The notes under the pieces are model-generated. The model had not been told where the DNA came from. It searched no databases and worked only from the letters and a program-made list of their open reading frames with translations. A stretch of 64,000 nt of DNA from positions 288,752-352,751 of the forward strand of contig NZ_JACHIE010000002.1 of NCBI RefSeq assembly GCF_014207635.1, read 5' to 3'. How positions within the stretch are numbered: position 1 is the first letter of the stretch; each line of letters starts with the position of its first letter. Made by a program: the position numbers and the translations under genes. This document shows positions 1 to 9,700 of the stretch, piece by piece. This DNA is from Acetobacter lovaniensis. GTDB lineage: Bacteria; Pseudomonadota; Alphaproteobacteria; Acetobacterales; Acetobacteraceae.

Positions 1-2
1 TT

Positions 3-92
3 TGCTTGTTGTACATTCCCGGCTCCCGTGTTGAGACGAAGGGCGCGGCCATCGACATCATGTGGCGATCACACGCTTCCCTGGCGCATTAA
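3..92 (+). CDS. C-terminal fragment of an unidentified protein
   Basis: Frame 3 stays open from the window edge to a TAA at 90-92 and reads as a plausible protein tail (ends RSHASLAH). The other two forward frames are less convincing. It would converge on the minus-strand gene that begins at 478, with the two stop codons overlapping by a few bases. Only 29 residues are visible, so no family can be assigned. It may also be chance. Confidence 0.35.
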   Translation, partial: CLLYIPGSRVETKGAAIDIMWRSHASLAH

Positions 93-478
93 CCTGCCGT
101 CAGCGCGCCCGGCTCCACAGGGCTTTCCATGCCAATGCTGCGCACACCCGCAGTTGTCGCCGTGCCTAGCAGAGCGCTTTTCAGGCTTTCCACGGCATCC
201 CTGACGAGTTGCACAACCGCATCCCGGCCCTGATACCCCCCAAGCTCAAGTGCATTCTGGTACAAGCTCCAGACCGTGGACCAGATAATGCCCGGTGTAA
301 GGTAGAGTGACCATTCATTATCCGCAGGCAATGCGCTTTTGATCTCCTGCAGAATCTGCGCGATTTCTTTCAGATCGAAGGAAATCGCCGTATCTTCACA
401 GGCCTTGTTTTCAACATCCGCGGCAAGACGTGCCAGCTTCCACAAAAGTGCATCCGGTGTGCCGGGGGTGGTGTTCAT
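89..478 (-). CDS. Hypothetical protein, 129 aa
   Basis: The frame is open further upstream, but the ATG at 478 (protein starts MNTTPGTP) has a strong AGGAGG Shine-Dalgarno about 9 nt before it, which decides the start. The protein is soluble-looking, with no signal peptide and no membrane segment. It is mostly helical in appearance, with an acidic middle and hydrophobic helices toward the end. I do not recognise a family. It is divergent from the dehydrogenase operon that starts at 748. Nothing in it suggests a link to that operon. Confidence 0.7.
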   Translation of the reverse strand: MNTTPGTPDALLWKLARLAADVENKACEDTAISFDLKEIAQILQEIKSALPADNEWSLYLTPGIIWSTVWSLYQNALELGGYQGRDAVVQLVRDAVESLKSALLGTATTAGVRSIGMESPVEPGALTAG

Positions 479-747
479 GGGGAATCGCCCTCCTGATTGC
501 TGTCTATTCGCACATGATGAACGCAGGAACAGGCTTGTAGCAACACACCACATCCCGGCGTGGTGGTCTTTCCCGCACGCTGCAAGGCGCTCTCATCCCT
601 GCATCGGGTCTGCGCGGAGATGCTAATATATTCTTTTGTATACAGATAACTTTTCAAAAAAACCGAACACATTCTTCATCCCTCCCATTTCGGAAACAAA
701 CCAGTTCCATTACATTACAAGACCCAGACCCACCCCAAGGAGCGACC

Positions 748-1209
748 ATGCTGAGCCTGAACATAAACGGACAATCCCATCAGGTGGATGTCGATCCAGA
801 CACCCCCCTCCTGTGGGTTCTGCGCGATGTTCTGGGCATGAACGCCACCAAGTTCGGCTGCGGCATAGCCCAGTGCGGTGCCTGCACCGTGCATATGGAT
901 GGCCGGGCCGTGCGGGCGTGTAACCTGCCGGTGGGGCTGATCGGGGAGCAGCACATCAGCACGCTGGAAGGGCTGAACCCCGCAGACCCCGTAACCAAAG
1001 CCGTGCAGGATGCATGGGTGGCTCTGGATGTGGTACAGTGCGGTTACTGCCAGCCGGGGCAGATCATGGCGGCCATTGCACTCCTGCGTGCAGTCCCTCA
1101 CCCCACGGATGAGCAGATAGACAGCGCCATGTCGGCCAATCTGTGCCGTTGCGGCACGTATGTGCGTATTCGCGCAGCCATTCACCATGCGGCGGGAGCA
1201 CTGGCATGA
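748..1209 (+). CDS. [2Fe-2S] small subunit of a membrane-bound aldehyde-dehydrogenase-type oxidoreductase
   Basis: This is the electron-transfer small subunit of a xanthine-oxidase-family dehydrogenase. It carries two [2Fe-2S] clusters that pass electrons from the molybdenum cofactor subunit to the cytochrome subunit. The 153-aa protein has the plant-ferredoxin cluster motif [11 protein letters not shown] near residues 38-48 and the second cluster motifs CGYCQPGQ and LCRCGTY, in the usual order. Length matches the family (150-160 aa). An AAGGAG ribosome site lies 6 nt before the ATG. Its stop overlaps the start of the large subunit by ATGA. In acetic acid bacteria, homologous trios are described as AldFGH or AldSLC aldehyde dehydrogenases; isoquinoline 1-oxidoreductase is the other common label. 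The substrate cannot be decided from sequence. Confidence 0.93.
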   Translation: MLSLNINGQSHQVDVDPDTPLLWVLRDVLGMNATKFGCGIAQCGACTVHMDGRAVRACNLPVGLIGEQHISTLEGLNPADPVTKAVQDAWVALDVVQCGYCQPGQIMAAIALLRAVPHPTDEQIDSAMSANLCRCGTYVRIRAAIHHAAGALA

Positions 1210-3416
1210 GCACACCAGCACCACGCCCCACACTGGCCAGCCGCAGGCAGATGCTGGGGGCCGGGGGCGCCCTTCTGCTGGCTACGTTCTGGCCCACGCC
1301 ACGCCAGAGCCGGGCGCAGGGCGCGTCCGTGCCCGCAGGCATGGCCCCCGAACAGGGTCTGCTGGTAGAAAACGCACAGGGAGCCTTTGCCCCCAACGCC
1401 TATATCCGCATAGCAACGGACAACCGCATCACCCTTATTCTGCCCAATGTGGAAATGGGACAGGGCATTTACACATCCTCCGTCATGCTGATTGCCGAAG
1501 AACTGGGCATAGACATGGCGCAGGTGGAAATTGAAGCCGCTCCCCCCGGTGGCGGGGCCGAAATTACGGGCGGCTCCACCTCGGTCATGACCGAGTGGCT
1601 CCCGCTCCGGCAGGCCGGAGCCGCGGCGCGCAGCATGCTGGTACAGGCCGCAGCCACCCACTGGCAGGTGCCGGTGGCGGAGTGCACAACCCGCTCGGCC
1701 ACAATTATCCACGTGCCTACAGGGCGTTCCCTGCCCTTTGGTGCGGTTGCCGCTCAGGCAGCCACGCTGCCCGTGCCACAAAAAACCACACTCAAGGACC
1801 CTGCCACCTACACCCTTCTGGGCAGGCCCCAGCACCGCATAGATAGCGCGGTCAAGGTGCAGGGCCACGCCATTTTTGGCATGGACGTACAGGTGCCGGG
1901 GCAAAAAATCGGCACCGTGGCCGCCTGCCCGGTGGTCGGTGGCACGCTTGCGGGCATGAACAAGGCCGCAGCCCTTGCCATACGGGGTGTACAGGCCGTG
2001 CTGGTCAACACGACCAACACCACCGTGTGCGTTGTAGCCGACCATTACTGGGCTGCGCGCAAGGGCCTGCGCGCGCTCAAGCCCCAATGGCACGATGGCC
2101 CCAACGCCCATGTGACGACCCAGACCATCTATGACCAGTTGCATGATGGCCTGAATGGCCCCGCCATTGTGGCCAACACAAAGGGCGATGCCCCAGCCGT
2201 TATTGCCCACGCAGCGGCCACGCATACCGCCACCTACCAGCAGCCCCTGCTGGCCCATGCCACCATGGAACCCATAAACTGCACCGCCCATGTACGCCCC
2301 GATGGATGCGACATATGGACCGGCACACAAATTGCCGACCGCGCGCGCGACACGGCGATAGAACTGACCGGCCTGCCCAAAGACAAGGTTCATGTGCACT
2401 GCCAGTATATTGGCGGGGGTTTTGGCCGCAGGCTGGAGCATGAATACGTTACCCAGTGCGTAGAGTTCGCCCGGCAGGTGCCCTACCCTCTCAAGATCAT
2501 ATGGAGCCGCGAGGAGGACCTGACGCACGACCGCTACCGCCCCGCCTACGTGGACCAGATGACCGCCGCACTGGACAGCAAGGGCTTTATAACCGCGCTG
2601 ACCCACCGCATTGTCGGCCCCGCCGTGGTTGCCCGCTGGGACCCGCCGGAACTGACCAAGGACGGGTATGACGAAGATCTTTCCGTCGCTACCGTTATTA
2701 CGCCTTACACCTACCCCGCCTACCGGCTGGAATTTGCCCGGCGTGAAGCCCCCGGCGTTGTTACCGCATGGTGGCGCGGTGTAGGCGGCACACGCGGCCT
2801 GTTTGTGGTGGAAGGTTTTATTGACGAGCTGGCCCACCGCGCAGGCGCGGACCCCGTAGCCTACCGGCGCGCCATGCTGGCCCAGAACCCCCGCGCTCTG
2901 GCCGTGCTGGACAAGGCCGCACAGGCCGCAGGCTGGAACACCCCCCTGCCACCGGGCCGCGCACGCGGTGTGGCCGTGCAGTTTGCCTTTGGCTCCTACA
3001 TGGCCAGCATTGCAGAGGTGGAAATGCCCGAGCCCGATAACGTGATTATCCACCGCGTAACCGCAGTGGTGGATTGCGGGCGGGTACTCAACCCCGATCA
3101 GGTCATCTCGCAGATCGAAGGGGGGCTGATCTTTGGCTTTAGCGCGGCCCTTTATAACGAAATCACGCTCGAAGGGGGCCGTGTGCAGCAAAGCAACTTC
3201 AACACATGGCGCGTCATGCGCATGAACGAAGCGCCTTGCAAAATTGATGTCCTGCTCATGCCCAGCACGGAAGACCCCGGCGGCATTGGCGAGGTTGGCA
3301 CCGCAGCCGCAGCCCCCGTTCTGGCCAACGCCATGGCAGCGGCACAGGGGCGGCGCTACCGCACATTACCACTCCTTTCCCCCCGCAATGGGGCAGACCA
3401 CAAGGAGCAGGGCTGA
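1206..3416 (+). CDS. Molybdopterin-binding large subunit of an aldehyde-dehydrogenase-type oxidoreductase
   Basis: Catalytic subunit (736 aa) of the same complex. It binds the molybdopterin cytosine dinucleotide cofactor and oxidises an aldehyde or N-heterocycle in the periplasm. The start chosen is the ATG at 1206, which overlaps the upstream stop (ATGA). This gives a twin-arginine leader ([18 protein letters not shown]), expected for export of a folded cofactor protein. The cofactor-binding motif GQGIYTSS, the glycine-rich [12 protein letters not shown] and the C-terminal [10 protein letters not shown] segment with the likely catalytic Glu are all present. The combination with a triheme cytochrome is typical of ethanol-oxidising acetic acid bacteria, where it makes acetic acid from acetaldehyde and feeds ubiquinone. 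The exact paralogue (AldFGH-like or AldSLC-like) is not resolved. Confidence 0.92.
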   Translation: MSTPAPRPTLASRRQMLGAGGALLLATFWPTPRQSRAQGASVPAGMAPEQGLLVENAQGAFAPNAYIRIATDNRITLILPNVEMGQGIYTSSVMLIAEELGIDMAQVEIEAAPPGGGAEITGGSTSVMTEWLPLRQAGAAARSMLVQAAATHWQVPVAECTTRSATIIHVPTGRSLPFGAVAAQAATLPVPQKTTLKDPATYTLLGRPQHRIDSAVKVQGHAIFGMDVQVPGQKIGTVAACPVVGGTLAGMNKAAALAIRGVQAVLVNTTNTTVCVVADHYWAARKGLRALKPQWHDGPNAHVTTQTIYDQLHDGLNGPAIVANTKGDAPAVIAHAAATHTATYQQPLLAHATMEPINCTAHVRPDGCDIWTGTQIADRARDTAIELTGLPKDKVHVHCQYIGGGFGRRLEHEYVTQCVEFARQVPYPLKIIWSREEDLTHDRYRPAYVDQMTAALDSKGFITALTHRIVGPAVVARWDPPELTKDGYDEDLSVATVITPYTYPAYRLEFARREAPGVVTAWWRGVGGTRGLFVVEGFIDELAHRAGADPVAYRRAMLAQNPRALAVLDKAAQAAGWNTPLPPGRARGVAVQFAFGSYMASIAEVEMPEPDNVIIHRVTAVVDCGRVLNPDQVISQIEGGLIFGFSAALYNEITLEGGRVQQSNFNTWRVMRMNEAPCKIDVLLMPSTEDPGGIGEVGTAAAAPVLANAMAAAQGRRYRTLPLLSPRNGADHKEQG

Positions 3417-4726
3417 TGCGTAACCCCATGTCCTTCCCCTTTATTTCCACCTGTGTGCAGGGCACACGGGTAAAGTTCTCCCGGGTGGGTGGCGTCCTGT
3501 CTGGCGTGGTCCTTGGCGGGGCAGCCCTGCTGGCCACCACAGCACATGCCCATGCAGCGGCCTCTGCCCCCAGTGTGGAAAACGGACGCTATCTGGCCCG
3601 CGCGGCCGACTGCGAGGTCTGCCACACAGCCGAAGGCGGAACACCCTATGCAGGCGGGCGGGCCTTCAGCCTGCCGGGGGTGGGGGTTATGTACGCCCCC
3701 AACATTACGCCGGACAAAACCGCAGGTATTGGCGCATGGACCGACCAGCAGTTTGTAGATGCCGTGCGCAAAGGTATATCCCCCCACTGGAAGCACCTTT
3801 ACCCCGCCATGCCCTACCCTGCCTATGCCCGCATGAGCGACGCAGAAGTGCGGGACATACGCGCCTATCTGGCGACCCTTCCACCATCTGCGCAGAAAAC
3901 ACCTGAAAACTCGGTCAAATTTCCGTTCTCCATCCGCGGCCTCATGGTTTTCTGGAACATGCTCAACGGCCCTGCCGCCAGCTATGCCGATGACCCGGAC
4001 AAACCAGCGGAATGGAACCGTGGCCGCTATCTGGTGGAAGGTCCGGGCCATTGTGCGGACTGTCACTCCCCGCGCACACGAACCTTCGGGCTTGATAACA
4101 GCCGCGCACTGGGCGGCAATGTGGTCAATGGCTGGCGTGCATATAACCTGACATCGGACAAACAGAGCGGGCTTGGCGCGTGGAGTGATGAGGCCCTCGC
4201 CCAGTACCTTTCCACCGGCCATGCCGATGGCCATGGCACAGCGGCAGGAGACATGGCCGATGTTATTGGCCATAGCCTGCGCTACCTGAGCGCACCCGAC
4301 ATCCATGCCATGGTTGTGTATTTGCGCAGCATTGCCCCCCTGCACACGGCGGAAGATACGGTGGACGCCCGAACCCCCGCAGCGGGTGATGCCAGCCTGC
4401 CCCAGAGCACACGCGGCGCACGCCTGTATGCATCTGCCTGTGCCGGGTGCCACATGCCCGATGGCACGGGCCGCCAGTCCAGCTTTGGCACCATTACAGG
4501 CGCGCGCTCCCTTGGGGCGGATAATGGGCGCAACCTTGTGCAACTGCTGGTGCAGGGGAGCGGCATGCAAACCACGACAGGTGTGCAGATCATGCCGCAT
4601 TTTGCCGGTGGCGGGCTGAGCGAGCGGGACCTGGCCGACATTGCCAGTTTTGTCATGACCCACTTTACCACAGCCACCCCGCACAACATGGAACAGGCAG
4701 TGCATGATGCCAGACAGGCTGAATAA
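3416..4726 (+). CDS. Triheme cytochrome c subunit of the dehydrogenase
   Basis: A 436-aa c-type cytochrome with three CXXCH haem sites: CEVCH at residues 66-70, CADCH near 213 and CAGCH near 342. It has an N-terminal export signal of about 47 residues ending in AHAHA. Proteins of this layout anchor acetic-acid-bacterial alcohol, aldehyde and sugar dehydrogenases to the membrane and pass electrons to ubiquinone. The ATG overlaps the large-subunit stop (TGATG), so translation is probably coupled. The gene closes the operon and is followed by a clear intrinsic terminator at 4780-4817. Confidence 0.93.
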   Translation: MRNPMSFPFISTCVQGTRVKFSRVGGVLSGVVLGGAALLATTAHAHAAASAPSVENGRYLARAADCEVCHTAEGGTPYAGGRAFSLPGVGVMYAPNITPDKTAGIGAWTDQQFVDAVRKGISPHWKHLYPAMPYPAYARMSDAEVRDIRAYLATLPPSAQKTPENSVKFPFSIRGLMVFWNMLNGPAASYADDPDKPAEWNRGRYLVEGPGHCADCHSPRTRTFGLDNSRALGGNVVNGWRAYNLTSDKQSGLGAWSDEALAQYLSTGHADGHGTAAGDMADVIGHSLRYLSAPDIHAMVVYLRSIAPLHTAEDTVDARTPAAGDASLPQSTRGARLYASACAGCHMPDGTGRQSSFGTITGARSLGADNGRNLVQLLVQGSGMQTTTGVQIMPHFAGGGLSERDLADIASFVMTHFTTATPHNMEQAVHDARQAE

Positions 4727-4779
4727 ACCCACATCTCCATAAAATATCCTGACAGAACAGGGTTTATACGAAAAAGACA

Positions 4780-4817
4780 AAAGGCTGCGGAACGTTCTGG
4801 TTCCGCAGCCTTTGCTT
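4780..4817 (+). terminator. Rho-independent terminator of the dehydrogenase operon
   Basis: A perfect 13-bp stem (AAAGGCTGCGGAA at 4780-4792 paired with TTCCGCAGCCTTT at 4801-4813), an 8-nt loop and a T-rich tail lie 54 nt after the cytochrome stop. Confidence 0.85.
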
Positions 4818-5024
4818 TAACACCCGCTCCGCAGATGGGCTTTTAGTCCATGCGCCCCTCTTCCACCCCGCCTAAACCACCACTCCCCTATCCGCGGCTG
4901 GCAGGACCACCAGAACGCCAGAACCAGAGCACTGGAAAGAGAGTTCGTCTACCAGACAGGATTTCGAAAAGACCTTTCCTCACGGACATACGGCAAAGCT
5001 ACAAGGGCTGTTTTGTTACATCCT

Positions 5025-6188
5025 CTAGCCATCACACATTGGTGGACCCTGTGTTTTCTGGGTTGACCCGATGACGGAGAGCGTCCCGACATAGGTTGCA
5101 AGCTGGCTCTGACTATTGACATTCAGTTTACGGAATATCTCCTTGAGCTTGGTTCTTGCATATTGTTCCGATATTCCGGTTAATTCCGCCGCCGTTTTGG
5201 GAGGAGTACCCGTACCAACATATCCGGCAAAACGTGCTTCTGATCGTGTAAGATTACAATTAAGCAGTGCCTGAGAGACATCGAAGGCAACCTCACCGGG
5301 CTTGCACGCCAGAAGAAGAAGGGCAGACTGCCTGTTCAAGGCTGATCCCTTTGTATCTATTTTTGGCAGCCTTATAATTTTTACAATAATTTTTTTATTT
5401 GCCGTGCAGTTTACAGAGACAGTTTTGTCTATTTGCATATTGCTGTCGATGGAAAGAACATAATCGATAAGTGAAGACATTTGCTGCTTGTTTTCACGGT
5501 TGGTGAAAGAGAGCTTTCCGTCTTTATAAGCAAATGCCTCACCAATCAGGGCTTTGCACTTCTCGTTCATCATGACAACAGTAGCGTCGTTCCCCAGCAA
5601 CGCGGCCGCACACGTCATATTGTGACATAATCCTGAAAAACCATCACGCATGAGATGATATTTTCTATTTCCGATTGAAAATGCAAGTGATCGGCAGATA
5701 TGTCTGGAAATGATCTTACGAATCTCGCGCTCCTGTGGCGTTTCGTTCCGTTTTCCATAATAGCGTTGTACGGTTATTTTGGCGTTAACCAGAACAGGGT
5801 CTTTATGGATAAATGCGCTGGTGCGACCCCACTCATATTTTTTCAGGAACTCCTGATAATAAACGTCATGCGCGATCTCATGATCACTTAGAAAATCCAC
5901 ATCGGAAAAATCACCAATCAGATTTGTTTTATCTTCATAAAATCTATTATAGGGGCTGAGTTTATAATACGGGGATTCAATATGGAAATAGTCATTGAAT
6001 ACTGCATCATGCTCATCTTTATTGAGCGAGCTTAACGGCAGGCTTTCTGTTTCAGGCTCAAGAGGCACAATGGCAGTTGATGCAACATCCATGATCCTGG
6101 CAAACTCTTTCAGAACTTCTGGCCACATATTTTCATCAGTGGCGCAATAATAAATTCTTTCTATAAGAGCATTGATTTTATGAAACAT
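5025..6188 (-). CDS. LuxR-type helix-turn-helix transcriptional regulator (solo)
   Basis: A 387-aa regulator. The C-terminal ~60 residues (LTRSEARFAGYVGTG...AAELTGISEQYARTKLKEIFRKLNV) form a LuxR/NarL-type DNA-binding helix-turn-helix in which SEQYARTKLKEIF is the recognition region. The N-terminal ~300 residues look like a sensory region but I recognise no PAS, GAF or AHL-binding signature with certainty. There is no partner synthase nearby; the LuxI/LuxR pair of this window is 14 kb away and this protein is longer than that LuxR. It is divergent from the autotransporter gene, with two palindromes in the shared 0.6 kb upstream region. The gene is more AT-rich than the flanking operons, which suggests acquisition. 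Confidence 0.85.
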   Translation of the reverse strand: MFHKINALIERIYYCATDENMWPEVLKEFARIMDVASTAIVPLEPETESLPLSSLNKDEHDAVFNDYFHIESPYYKLSPYNRFYEDKTNLIGDFSDVDFLSDHEIAHDVYYQEFLKKYEWGRTSAFIHKDPVLVNAKITVQRYYGKRNETPQEREIRKIISRHICRSLAFSIGNRKYHLMRDGFSGLCHNMTCAAALLGNDATVVMMNEKCKALIGEAFAYKDGKLSFTNRENKQQMSSLIDYVLSIDSNMQIDKTVSVNCTANKKIIVKIIRLPKIDTKGSALNRQSALLLLACKPGEVAFDVSQALLNCNLTRSEARFAGYVGTGTPPKTAAELTGISEQYARTKLKEIFRKLNVNSQSQLATYVGTLSVIGSTQKTQGPPMCDG

Positions 6189-6318
6189 GATTTAACTACT
6201 TTCCCTGCCAAATATAGAGCGACAGGTTCCTATGGTAGTTGACGGCAGACTCACCTCACCAATACGGACGATTTATTATTACAGGCAGTTCATTAGCATG
6301 AAGTCATACGGCATACAG

Positions 6319-6334
6319 CCTCCCATATGGGAGG
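6319..6334. promoter_or_regulatory. 16-bp perfect palindrome, possible operator (copy 1)
   Basis: CCTCCCATATGGGAGG is a perfect inverted repeat 131 bp upstream of the LuxR start. A second near-identical copy lies 78 bp further on. A pair of matched dyads in a divergent promoter region is the usual appearance of regulator binding sites. The neighbouring LuxR protein is the obvious candidate, by position only. Confidence 0.55.
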
Positions 6335-6396
6335 GGTAATCTCATAAAATAGCTGTATATATCGTGTAACTTGGAATTTTAAATTTTTATTCATCA

Positions 6397-6412
6397 CCTC
6401 CCATATGGGGGC
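6397..6412. promoter_or_regulatory. Near-palindrome, possible operator (copy 2)
   Basis: CCTCCCATATGGGGGC repeats the 6319-6334 palindrome with two changes in the right arm. The centres are 78 bp apart, about 7.4 helical turns. It is probably bound by the same protein as copy 1. Confidence 0.5.
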
Positions 6413-6797
6413 TTAGGTCTGACGTTCATCCATGCAATGCAGCACGCCACATAACTTCATCTGGATGAAGGAGGTGGAAAAGTGAAAGGCAATTTGACTT
6501 CGGACGTCAGGTCAGGAAACGCCGGACTGTTCTGGCGTCTCCTGTTGCGCGGTCGCAGAGAACTGGGCCAATTCAAAGTGAATATCGCCGGAAACGAAGG
6601 CGACTCCCAGCGGCTCTGATGTTGGGCAGGCGAGATACTGTCTGGTCGCTCTCATACGCGCACGCGGCGCTTTACCTGATGACAGTGAAGCCAATACTTC
6701 CTGTAATACTTTATTAATTTTCAAAGTTTTGCAGAAAAACAGGTCATTCCGCAGTGAAGTGGCCAATTTTTCATGCAGGCACGCAAATGCGGGAAAA

Positions 6798-9700
6798 ATG
6801 GAAATGGTTGCTATTTCGCGGAACCGGAAAAATCCGGTTGCATCCTATTGTGGTGCGGTGAAGATTGGGTTTCTGACAACTCTTTTATGCGGAGTAGCGG
6901 CTCAGGCTTTTTCTCCCGCCTATGCACAGACCGCATACCCAAACACTGTCACGTTTTCTCCTTCCGGCTCGTCCAGTTTATCGACCATTATTGCGGATAC
7001 CGTCTCTGGCCCCGTGTCCGTGCTCATGAATGGTACAGGCGTACAGAGTCTGTCGGACGTGAATACCTACACAGGGGCCACCACCATCAGTAACGGCACC
7101 CTTGCCCTGATTGGCAGTGGTTCCATTGCCTCCTCCGCCGGGGTGCATAACAACGCGACACTGGATATTTCGGGGAGTACACAAAGCTCTGTATCCATTC
7201 AGTCTCTGGATGGAACGGGAAATATTGTCACTGGCAGTAACACGGATAGTCATAATTCAGATATTACCATTACAAATGGGAACAGTACATTCGGCAATAC
7301 ATTTTCTGGATATATTTCTGGCAGTGGCGGTCTGCTGATTTCAGGTGGTTCGGAAACACTCACCGGGGATAATGTCTACAGCGGATCCACAGGTGTTGCA
7401 TCAGGAGCCACGTTGACTGTTTCCGATGGTGCTTCCCTGGATGGCACAAACAACATCCAAAATGACGGAACAATCGTTGTTGATAATGCTTACATCACCG
7501 TTCCAGACAACACGGGAGCAAACTGGACAGGTGTTATCGCGACTGGCTTTGATAGCGGTTCCACCGCAAATATGACGTTACAAAATGGAAGTATCATTAA
7601 TTCGACCTGGGGTACTTTGACAACAGGTTTTGGGTCCGGTAGTTCCGGCACCGTGACAGTCGATAACTCCAGTATCACAGAAAGTGTTGTTGTCGCCGGG
7701 GAGCATGGCAGTGGCGCCATCTCGATCCAGAACGGAGGTTCCGTGGCTGCGAACCGTGTTATACTGGGCAATCAGAGCACAGGAAGTGGCCGTCTTGCTG
7801 TAACGGGGGCTGGTTCACAATTAAACATTGGTTCTGACGGCCTGTACGTGAACGCTGATGGTTCCGGTACGATTTCCATCCAGGATGGAGGCATAATCAG
7901 TTCCGCCGGGCCTATGTCTTTCGGGGATGGCAGCACAGTTGCCTCTGGCAGCACTGGTACCCTGACCGTTGCTCAGGGAGGCACGCTGGAAGTAGGCGGC
8001 ACGAATGGTATTGTCGATAACGAAGGGGCTAGTGGTCGTTATGCGTTCAATCTGGCAGGTGGCACGCTGGAGGTTGACAATACGGACCTGACAACCTCCG
8101 TAAACATGACACTGGTTGATGGCACGAACTCGACGGTTAATAGCCTGAACACGACAACCCTGTCCGGCGTCCTGTCAGGTAACGGCAGCTTGACCGCAGC
8201 AGGTGGGGGCTCGCTTGTTTTAACGGGAGCGAACACCTACACGGGAAATACGCTGGTGACCGGAAACCTGACTGTTTCTGGCGGTGGTTCCCTGAATGGC
8301 ACAAACAGTATCATGGACGAAGCCGCAGTCGTTCTTGATAATGGTCACGTCACTATTCCAGCCAACACGGGAGCAAACGGGACTGGTGTTGTCGCCGTTG
8401 GGGTCAATAACAAGAACGGTAGCATGACTTTGGAAAATGGCAGCACCATTGTTTCACCAACAGGTACGCTGGCAACAGGTTGGGACGCGTCCAACAGCGG
8501 CTCGGTGACTGTAGATAATTCCAGTATCCAGGAAGGCAGTGTTGTCGTTGGAGAGGCGGGAAATGGCACTATCACGATCAAGAACGGTAGCACGGTAACC
8601 GCGGACAAGGTTGTTCTGGGCAATCAGGCTGGCACAAGTAGTGGCCTTCTTGAGGTCACCGGAACCGGGTCACAGTTAAATGCCGGTTCCGGTGGCGTGT
8701 ATGTGAATGCAGGCGGGACTGGTACCATTTATGTTGATGAAGGTGGCACGCTCAACTCCGCCGGACCGATTTCTTTTGGAGATGGTTCCACCGACACATC
8801 TGGCAGTTGGGGTGTTCTGGCGGTTGGCGCGGGTAGTACAATCGCAGTTGGCGGCACAAATGGTATTGTTGATAATGAGGGAAGTGCTGGTAGTTATGCA
8901 TTCTACCTGGCAGGCGGCACACTGAAGGATACGGGCTCCGACCTGACAAGCGCGGTCAATATCTCATTACTCTTTAGCTCGAACTCAACCGTTGATACGA
9001 ATGGCCTGAACACGACCCTGTCCGGTGTTCTTTCTGGTGATGGCTCCAGTCTGACAAAGGCCGGTTCGGGCACACTGCTTCTGTCCGGTCAGAATACCTA
9101 TACCGGGGGCACGGACATTACGGGGGGAACTCTGCTCGGAACGACTTCCAGCTTCGGTTCGGGCGGGATCGTGGATGACGCCGCGCTGGAAGTCGCGCAG
9201 GAGACATCTGGCATTCTGGAAAACCCCCTTTCAGGAAATGGGTCTTTTACGAAATCCGGATCAGGTTCAGTCGGGATCGAAGGGGATGACAGCGCCTTTA
9301 CCGGAGCGACCAGTATTGTCGGGGGCACACTGGACGTAGGTGGCTCCCTGGCCAACTCGGCTGTCAGCGTCAGTAACGGCGGCACGCTGGCCGGTACGGG
9401 TACGGTCGGAAACACGCAGATTATCGCAGGGGGTATTCTTGCACCGGCCAGTAGCGGCCAGATCGGCACCATGACTGTCAATGGCAATCTGGGCATGACA
9501 GCCGGATCGACCCTCGCCATTGACGCGGCCGGAACACCCACAGGTGCAGGCCTGTCCGTGAATGGCACGTCCTATCAGCGGATGAGCAGTGATCTGGTGA
9601 ATGTCATGGGAGCAGTCACCCTTTCTGGTGGAACAGTGCGCCTGAATGTGGCTGGCGCGCCGACACTGCAATATGGTCAGGCTTACCAGATTGTTTCGTC

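Larger units (their letters stand above)
6189..6797. other. AT-rich intergenic region between the LuxR regulator and the autotransporter
   Basis: About 610 bp without a convincing gene. It contains two copies of a CCTCCCATATGGGRGG-type palindrome and must hold the promoters of both divergent genes. An 84-codon minus-strand frame at 6512-6766 runs into the autotransporter start and looks non-coding. Confidence 0.7.

Noticed and set aside
1182..4780. Very long antisense open frames opposite the dehydrogenase operon
   Set aside because: GC-rich codon bias leaves opposite strands free of stops. The protein motifs are all on the plus strand.
5041..5100. Possible terminator after the LuxR gene
   Set aside because: I found no convincing stem with a T-run on the minus strand downstream of its stop.
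6512..6766. 84-codon minus-strand frame overlapping the autotransporter start
   Set aside because: No ribosome site or recognisable motif, and it crosses the start region of a well-supported gene; the gap looks regulatory.
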